A stretch of 64,000 bases of DNA from Halalkalibacter nanhaiisediminis (GTDB taxonomy: Bacteria; Bacillota; Bacilli; Bacillales; Bacillaceae_D). The stretch lies in the NCBI RefSeq assembly GCF_007830185.1, contig NZ_VLKZ01000002.1:62001-126000 (forward strand), in the 5' to 3' direction. Position numbers and translations under genes: made by a program. Below are positions 59,397-64,000 of the stretch, one piece after another. Position 1 is the first letter of the stretch. Every line of letters starts with the position of its first letter. Under the pieces are notes generated by a model. It had not been told where the DNA came from. It ran no database searches and worked only from the letters and a program-made list of their open reading frames with translations.

Positions 59397-60902
59397 ATGA
59401 AATTAATGACTGGTAATGAATATGTAGAGAGTTTGAGAGAATATAATCCTGATATTCAAGTAAAGGGAAAAAAGGTTACGAGTGTTGCAGATGAGCCACT
59501 ATTTAAACCAGGTATTAATGCGATAGCTGTTACGTATGAGTTGGCCCATCAAAAGAAACATCAGGATATCATGCTTGCTACGTTAGCTGATGGAACAAGG
59601 GTTAATCGTTTGAATGCATTGGATTATAGCGCAGATGATTTGTTAAAAAAATTAGAAATGACTCGATTAATTTGTAAGTGGACAGGATGTGGGCAGCGTT
59701 ATTTGATGCATGACGCGCTTAGTGCATTAGCTGAAATCACAGCAATGATGGATGCAGAGAAGAAAACGGATTATCATGCCGTATTCAATGATTATTTGAC
59801 GCATGTCCAAAGATTTGACTTAACATGTGGAACGGCTGTGACTGATGCCAAAGGTGACAGAAGCAAGCGACCTCATGAGCAAGCGGATCGTGATTTGTAT
59901 GTGCGTGTCACTGAAAAAAATGAAAAAGGAATTATTGTAAGTGGTGCAAAGGCGAATATTACAGGAGCTCCTTATGTGCATGAATTTATTGTATTACCAA
60001 CACGTGCAATGAAAAAAGAAGATGTCGATTACGCCGTCTCATTCGCTGTGCCTGTTGATGCACCAGGTTTAAAAATGATCGCCAAGCCAGCGGGACGACC
60101 TGGTGATAGCGAAGCTCCGTTTAGCTCTAATTTTGGGCAGTCGACAGCGCTAGTTATTTTTAATAATGTCTTTATCCCATGGGACAAAGTCTTTTTATGT
60201 GGAGAATGGGAATACACCGGCAAATTAGCAGAGGCATTTGCCAATCATCATCGTCATTCCTGTATCGGTGCTCGTGCCGGGCTAGGAGATATGATTATTG
60301 GAGCATCGGCTCTTATGTCTGAATATAACGGTCTTCCTCCTGTTGAAGTCCCACATATTCGCAGAAACATGGGCGAATTAATCAGGATTACCGAAGGATT
60401 TTACGCAACTGGTGTCGCAGCTTCTGTTTATGGTCGTAAAACGGTAGCTGGGAATGTCGTACCTGATTCGGTTCAATCGAATATCGGAAAGCTCATGTTA
60501 GCAGAACAAGTTTATGACATTTTCCGGATTGCTCACGAAATTAGTGGAGGTATTGTCGTTACAGCGCCAACACCAGAAGATATTAGCGTAGAAGAATCAG
60601 GAGAGTTAATCGAGCGCTATTTAGTTGGCAAACATGGCACAACAGCAAATGAAAGAATCAATATGGCGCGTCTTCTTGAAGATTTAACGGCTTCTAAGGA
60701 AGGTGGATTCTATTCTGTTATTAGTCTTCATGGCGGCGGTTCACCAGAAGCTATGAGAATGTCTGCAGTCAGAAATTATGATCTTGAAAGCCAGAAGGTT
60801 CATATTTTAGAAAAGCTAAAATGCTTTGCGAAAGTTGAAGGTACTTGCAAGGATTGTGTGACATGTGTGAATGACGAACCTTGTGAAGAAACATGTGACT
60901 AA
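59397..60902 (+). CDS. HpaB/4-hydroxybutyryl-CoA dehydratase-fold protein with Cys-rich tail
   Basis: This 501-residue protein belongs to the 4-hydroxyphenylacetate 3-hydroxylase (HpaB)/4-hydroxybutyryl-CoA dehydratase (AbfD) superfamily of flavoproteins. VSGAKANITGAPYVHEFIVLP and FNNVFIPWDKVFLCGEW are typical. Of the four AbfD cluster ligands (C99, C103, H292, C299 in the Clostridium enzyme), C98 and H285 align here, but Tyr102 and Ala292 replace the other two, so the dehydratase-type [4Fe-4S] cluster is unlikely. The last 26 residues hold six cysteines (C..C..C and C-x3-C spacing), an unusual metal- or disulfide-binding tail. GAGGAGG lies 7 bases before ATG 59397. It is probably an oxygenase or oxidase of unknown substrate. 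Confidence 0.75.
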   Translation: MKLMTGNEYVESLREYNPDIQVKGKKVTSVADEPLFKPGINAIAVTYELAHQKKHQDIMLATLADGTRVNRLNALDYSADDLLKKLEMTRLICKWTGCGQRYLMHDALSALAEITAMMDAEKKTDYHAVFNDYLTHVQRFDLTCGTAVTDAKGDRSKRPHEQADRDLYVRVTEKNEKGIIVSGAKANITGAPYVHEFIVLPTRAMKKEDVDYAVSFAVPVDAPGLKMIAKPAGRPGDSEAPFSSNFGQSTALVIFNNVFIPWDKVFLCGEWEYTGKLAEAFANHHRHSCIGARAGLGDMIIGASALMSEYNGLPPVEVPHIRRNMGELIRITEGFYATGVAASVYGRKTVAGNVVPDSVQSNIGKLMLAEQVYDIFRIAHEISGGIVVTAPTPEDISVEESGELIERYLVGKHGTTANERINMARLLEDLTASKEGGFYSVISLHGGGSPEAMRMSAVRNYDLESQKVHILEKLKCFAKVEGTCKDCVTCVNDEPCEETCD

Positions 60903-60937
60903 AAAATCTCTACAATTTCGAAAATGGAGGACTGATC

Positions 60938-61477
60938 ATGCTAAAAGGAGATCAAACGGTATTTGTTTTAGTTGACGTACAAGGGAAATTAGCACGAATT
61001 GTTCATGAAAGCGAAAAGCTTGTTAAAAATCTAACAGACTTAATACAAGGATTACAGATTTTAAATATTCCAATCATTTGGGTTGAACAATATCCAGAAG
61101 GCTTGGGGCCAACACTTGAAGAAGTGTCACAACATTTAGAAGGAATGAAGCCAATTCCTAAATTGACATTTGATGCCTGTAAAAATGAATCCTTTATTCA
61201 AGCATTAAAGAAATCTGGCCGCACACAAATTCTTGTTGCTGGAATTGAAGGTCACATTTGTGTCCATCAAACATCAATGGGATTACATGATATGGGTTAT
61301 GAAGTCCAAGTTGTGGCGGATGCAATATCTTCACGGACACTCGAAAATAAAGAGATAGGCCTTGCAAAAATGAAGGCAGCAGGAATGACGATAACGAGTG
61401 TTGAAACCGCTTTATTTGAGATCATGCATAGTGCTGAAGGTGAGCAGTTTAAGCAATTAATAAAATTATTGAAATAA
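60938..61477 (+). CDS. isochorismatase-like cysteine hydrolase
   Basis: This 179-residue member of the isochorismatase-like hydrolase superfamily (YcaC branch) has the catalytic triad Asp in FVLVDVQGKL, Lys in PIPKLTFDAC and Cys in GIEGHICVHQTSMG, plus the cis-peptide pattern before the cysteine. The substrate is unknown; the family includes amidases such as nicotinamidase and N-carbamoyl hydrolases. GGAGG precedes the ATG by about 8 bases. It is 35 bases after the HpaB-like gene, so the two are probably co-transcribed. Confidence 0.87.
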   Translation: MLKGDQTVFVLVDVQGKLARIVHESEKLVKNLTDLIQGLQILNIPIIWVEQYPEGLGPTLEEVSQHLEGMKPIPKLTFDACKNESFIQALKKSGRTQILVAGIEGHICVHQTSMGLHDMGYEVQVVADAISSRTLENKEIGLAKMKAAGMTITSVETALFEIMHSAEGEQFKQLIKLLK

Positions 61478-61678
61478 TATTTAAAGACTATATAATTTCA
61501 CTTACCACAATAGAATGTGGTATAAGCTAAACCGCAAATCACCAAAATAAACATAAAATCATGTTAGTAAAAGTTTAAGCTTTCTTAAAAAAATGTATAT
61601 ACTAGTTGTAGCAGATCCATATATTTGCTGGATTACGACAAGGTACATAAAAGTTAAGAAAGAAAACGAGGTAGTAAA

Positions 61679-62644
61679 ATGAAAGCACTTATTTTTGAAA
61701 AGTTTGGTGGACCAGAAGTATTGCAATATAAAGAGATCAGTACGCCATCTTATGGAACGAATGAAATACTAGTAAAAATGAAGGCAATTGGACTCAATTT
61801 TGCTGATATATATCGTAGGCGAGGAAATTATCATTTGTCAGGTAATCCCCCGTACATTTTAGGATATGAAGGTTCAGGTGTTGTTGAAGAAATAGGAAGT
61901 AACGTAACGGAAATAAAAGTCGGTGATCGAATCTCCTTCGCTGATGTGCCCTTTTCTAATGCAGAGTATGTCGTTGTTCCAAAGGATAAAGTAATTCCAC
62001 TTCCAAATGAAATCTCATTTGAAACAGCAGCTTCTGTTCTGTTGCAAGGGTTAACGGCGCATTATTTGACGAAAGATAGTTATCAAGTAAACACTGGGGA
62101 CACTGTGTTGATCCATGCAGCAGCTGGTGGGGTTGGTCAATTGTTAGTCCAAATTGTAAAATTCCTCGGTGGGAAGGTAATTGGGCTAACATCTTCTTTG
62201 CAAAAAGCAGAAATAGCCAAAAATGTAAGAGCAGACTACGTATTTTTATATGAAGAGGATTGGGTTACAAAAATTCTTGAAATGACCGACAGGCGTGGTG
62301 TTGATGTGGTGTATGAATCTGTCGGCTCCACTTTATCCTCAAGCTTTCAAGCAACAAAAATAGCTGGAACCGTTGTTTTTTACGGAATGGCAGGAGGAGA
62401 CCCAGAGCCAGTTGATCCAAGAATGTTAATGGACACTTCGAAAACCATTACAGGAGGGGATCTTTGGAATGTTCTTACAACTCATGAAGAAAGAGTGAAA
62501 CGTTCAAACGAGCTGTTTCATTGGATAACAAAGGGGCACATTCAGGTGAGCGAACCTGCTATTTTCCAATTAAGGGACGGGAAATTAGCCCATGAATTAT
62601 TAGAAAGCCGAAAGAGCACAGGTAAGATTTTACTAATACCATAA
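61679..62644 (+). CDS. zinc-independent quinone oxidoreductase (MDR family)
   Basis: This 321-residue medium-chain dehydrogenase/reductase of the NADPH:quinone reductase type lacks the structural zinc lobe. It has the GroES-like N-terminal domain (FEKFGGPEVLQYKEI, GLNFADIYRRRGNY), nucleotide-binding motif HAAAGGVGQLLVQIVK and YESVGSTLSSSF in the second half. GAGG precedes the ATG. It is separated by 200 bases from the hydrolase gene, a gap with only a weak hairpin (ACCACA/TGTGGT), so it may be separately transcribed. Confidence 0.9.
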   Translation: MKALIFEKFGGPEVLQYKEISTPSYGTNEILVKMKAIGLNFADIYRRRGNYHLSGNPPYILGYEGSGVVEEIGSNVTEIKVGDRISFADVPFSNAEYVVVPKDKVIPLPNEISFETAASVLLQGLTAHYLTKDSYQVNTGDTVLIHAAAGGVGQLLVQIVKFLGGKVIGLTSSLQKAEIAKNVRADYVFLYEEDWVTKILEMTDRRGVDVVYESVGSTLSSSFQATKIAGTVVFYGMAGGDPEPVDPRMLMDTSKTITGGDLWNVLTTHEERVKRSNELFHWITKGHIQVSEPAIFQLRDGKLAHELLESRKSTGKILLIP

Positions 62645-62655
62645 AAATTACTTTT

Positions 62656-62689
62656 ATTAACACCGTTCTCTTGTCCGAACGGTGTTAAT
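62656..62689 (+). terminator. intrinsic terminator of the quinone oxidoreductase gene
   Basis: A perfect 13-bp stem, ATTAACACCGTTC/GAACGGTGTTAAT, is followed by CGTTTTT, 12 bases after the stop. Confidence 0.9.
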
Positions 62690-62800
62690 CGTTTTTAAAG
62701 CATAAAATGAAACAAACTCATTGCGAGTATACTTGGTTACATACATAAATAATAAAAACCTACCAACAATAAGAATAATAAATGTTGGAGGGATATTGTA

Positions 62801-63610
62801 ATGGCCGAGCTTCCTGAAATGGAAAGATATCGAACAGTTTTAACTCCTCATCTTACAGCAATTGAAATGACTCACATTGAGGTACACAGAGAAAAATCGA
62901 TTAATATACCTGTTTCTAAGTTCATCTCCCACTTACAGGGTAACCATATAACCACAATAAATAGGAGAGCAAAGCATTTAATATTTGACTTACATTCTGG
63001 TGAGCATTTGCTCCTTCATTTAATGATTGGAGGCTGGCTGTTTTTAGGCGATTTCGGTATCCAACCTAAAAGCAAAGCACAAATTATTTTATCTTTCGGG
63101 GAGAGGAAGCTATACTTTGTTGGATTAAGACTTGGCTATCTCCATTTATTATCTACAGAAGAATTACATACGAAACTAGAAAAATTAGGTCCTGAGCCTT
63201 TAAATGACGCATTTCAGTTTCATGATTTTTATGAGCGGATCAGGAACAAGAGAGGGACATTAAAATCTATTCTAGTTGATCCGACGTTTATTGCAGGGAT
63301 AGGCAGCTGTTATTCTGATGAAATATGCTTTGAGGCAAGACTAAAGCCAACGAGAAAAGCAAATGAATTAATGAATGCAGAGATAGAGACTCTTTTTCAA
63401 GCCATTAAGCCTGTTTTAATAAGAGCGATCGAGATAGGTGGATACATGGATTACCCGCTCTACGCAGGTGACGAGAAAACAGGTCAATACAATCATCATT
63501 TCCTCGTATATGAGCGCGAAAATGAATCATGTGATCGCTGTGGTCATAGGATTGAAATGCTCGAGGTCTCATCTCGTAAATCGTTTGCTTGTTCAGGTTG
63601 TCAGGTGTGA
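62801..63610 (+). CDS. Fpg/Nei family DNA glycosylase-like protein without the catalytic N-terminal proline
   Basis: This 269-residue protein has the full Fpg/Nei layout. It has the N-terminal beta-sandwich (start MAELPEMERY), the lysine of INRRAKHLIFDL, the helix-two-turn-helix (DPTFIAGIGSCYSDEICFEARLKPTR) and a C-terminal four-cysteine zinc finger (CDRCG...CSGC). Fpg and Nei enzymes start MPELPE and use Pro2 as nucleophile; here residue 2 is alanine, and the usual Asn of the H2TH loop (GNIY) is Ser. It may be inactive, or use the alanine amine, as NEIL3 uses valine. GGAGGG precedes the ATG by about 8 bases. Confidence 0.88.
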   Translation: MAELPEMERYRTVLTPHLTAIEMTHIEVHREKSINIPVSKFISHLQGNHITTINRRAKHLIFDLHSGEHLLLHLMIGGWLFLGDFGIQPKSKAQIILSFGERKLYFVGLRLGYLHLLSTEELHTKLEKLGPEPLNDAFQFHDFYERIRNKRGTLKSILVDPTFIAGIGSCYSDEICFEARLKPTRKANELMNAEIETLFQAIKPVLIRAIEIGGYMDYPLYAGDEKTGQYNHHFLVYERENESCDRCGHRIEMLEVSSRKSFACSGCQV

Positions 63611-63628
63611 TGAATCGACTAAATTTAA

Positions 63629-63664
63629 GAACCAGGCTCATTTTAAGGCTTGGTTCATTTTTAA
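63629..63664 (+). terminator. intrinsic terminator of the Fpg/Nei-like gene
   Basis: AACCAGGC pairs with GCTTGGTT (one G-T pair) and is followed by CATTTTT. Confidence 0.7.
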
Positions 63665-63863
63665 ATTTGAAAATTTGATCTCAGAACAGCAAAATGACTA
63701 TTTTCAAGATCTCAATGATATGGGAACAGCATCGGATAGCTTAGTGGGAATAATGGAACGAATAACGATCACGAAACTTTTTCCAGGTATAAAAAAGCCT
63801 GAAGAGGTAATAGCAGAGATAGTGAATCTTTTTTTGTACAGCATGTTTACCAAATCTAACTAG
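63665..63863 (+). pseudogene. C-terminal remnant of a TetR/AcrR-type regulator
   Basis: The frame ending at 63863 reads FENLISEQQNDYFQDLNDMG, then SLVGIMERITITKLFPGIKKPEE and a VNLFLYSMF end. This looks like the C-terminal dimerisation helices of TetR/AcrR regulators. No helix-turn-helix part or start codon precedes it; the sequence directly upstream is the Fpg-like terminator. The open frame back to 63438 is only a shadow of the glycosylase gene. I read it as a truncated pseudogene. Confidence 0.5.
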
Positions 63864-63901
63864 TCCTATATAAATATCAAAATAATAGGAGGAGAAAAAA
63901 T

Positions 63902-64000
63902 ATATATATAAAAGGAAGAGGACAGTTAGTAAAACTTGATGAGGAATGGGTTGTTCTTATAAAAAAAGCAAGAAAGATTGGATTCACGCTTGATGAATTA
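63902..64000 (+). CDS. sinI: SinI-like antirepressor, 3' end outside the window
   Basis: The visible 33 codons contain GRGQLVKLDEEWVVLIKKAR and KIGFTLDEL, matching the SinI/SinR dimerisation helix pattern (LDxEWxxLxxxAxxxGxxxxEI). SinI antagonises the biofilm repressor SinR. AGGAGG (63887-63892) stands before a run of AT. No ATG, GTG or TTG lies in frame at a usable distance; ATA at 63902 has 9-base spacing and could be the start. The downstream end, and any neighbouring sinR, lies outside the window. Confidence 0.65.
   Translation, partial: MYIKGRGQLVKLDEEWVVLIKKARKIGFTLDEL

Noticed and set aside
63438-63863. 141-residue frame continuing past the glycosylase gene
   Set aside because: The first half is out of frame within the Fpg-like gene and the second half runs through its terminator. 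Only the last 65 codons resemble a protein (TetR C-terminus).

Overview
This window comes from a low-GC, endospore-forming member of the Bacillaceae. An alkaliphilic or halotolerant Bacillus relative (Alkalihalobacillus or Halalkalibacter type) is my best guess. The first 20 kb keeps the Bacillus subtilis order dinG - ypmA - ypmB - aspB - asnS - dnaD - nth - ypoC - (ponA/recU) - yppC - yppE. Sporulation and developmental genes are scattered through it: racA, a Spo0E-like phosphatase, a YhcN/YlaJ lipoprotein, kapB and the start of a sinI-like gene. No rRNA, tRNA, CRISPR array, prophage or transposase gene was seen.

Layout. 1-9.7 kb: DinG (5' end outside the window), a ComEC-like lipoprotein, an MTA/SAH deaminase, ypmAB, aspB, asnS behind a structured leader, dnaD. 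9.7-20.3 kb: nth, ypoC, a double dynamin (dynA), convergent ponA/recU, yppC, racA with a SigH/Spo0A-like promoter, yppE. 20.3-20.6 kb: two tandem copies of a hairpin repeat. 20.6-33.4 kb: housekeeping and stress genes (TRIC channel, ilvA, cheV, YitT, DJ-1/PfpI, rnz, thioredoxin-like, brxA, phosphodiesterase, ypgR, ydbST). 33.6-40.5 kb: MBL hydrolase, telA plus partner, NRDE protein, a wrecked gltD remnant, ypjP, small membrane proteins, kapB.

40.5-49.5 kb is the most interesting block. A PucR-type regulator is divergent from a tight operon encoding a Cys/Met-type PLP enzyme, an M20 deacylase, a homoserine dehydrogenase, an aldehyde dehydrogenase and a protein closely resembling ectoine hydrolase (DoeA/EutD). 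A DMT transporter follows. I read it as a candidate ectoine or N-acetyl-diaminobutyrate catabolic operon with an unusual enzyme set: no DoeD-type transaminase and no EutB/EutC.

49.5-64 kb: dapA under a lysine riboswitch, spo0E-like, yhcN-like with a probable ATT start, lipoprotein, EmrE-type transporter, HAD phosphatase, YbgA-like protein. Next comes a self-contained gene for a 33-residue peptide behind a 28-bp perfect palindrome, then a cold-shock gene with a long structured leader and several small AT-rich ORFs. The end carries a TetR-controlled cluster (HpaB/4-hydroxybutyryl-CoA dehydratase-fold protein with a Cys-rich tail, isochorismatase-like hydrolase, quinone oxidoreductase), an Fpg/Nei-like glycosylase lacking the catalytic proline, a TetR remnant, and sinI-like running off the edge.

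At least three intergenic inverted-repeat elements share TGACTC/GAGTCA ends and sit at gene 3' ends. They form an apparently dispersed family. All family assignments are from reading the translations by eye and from memory; no database search was run.
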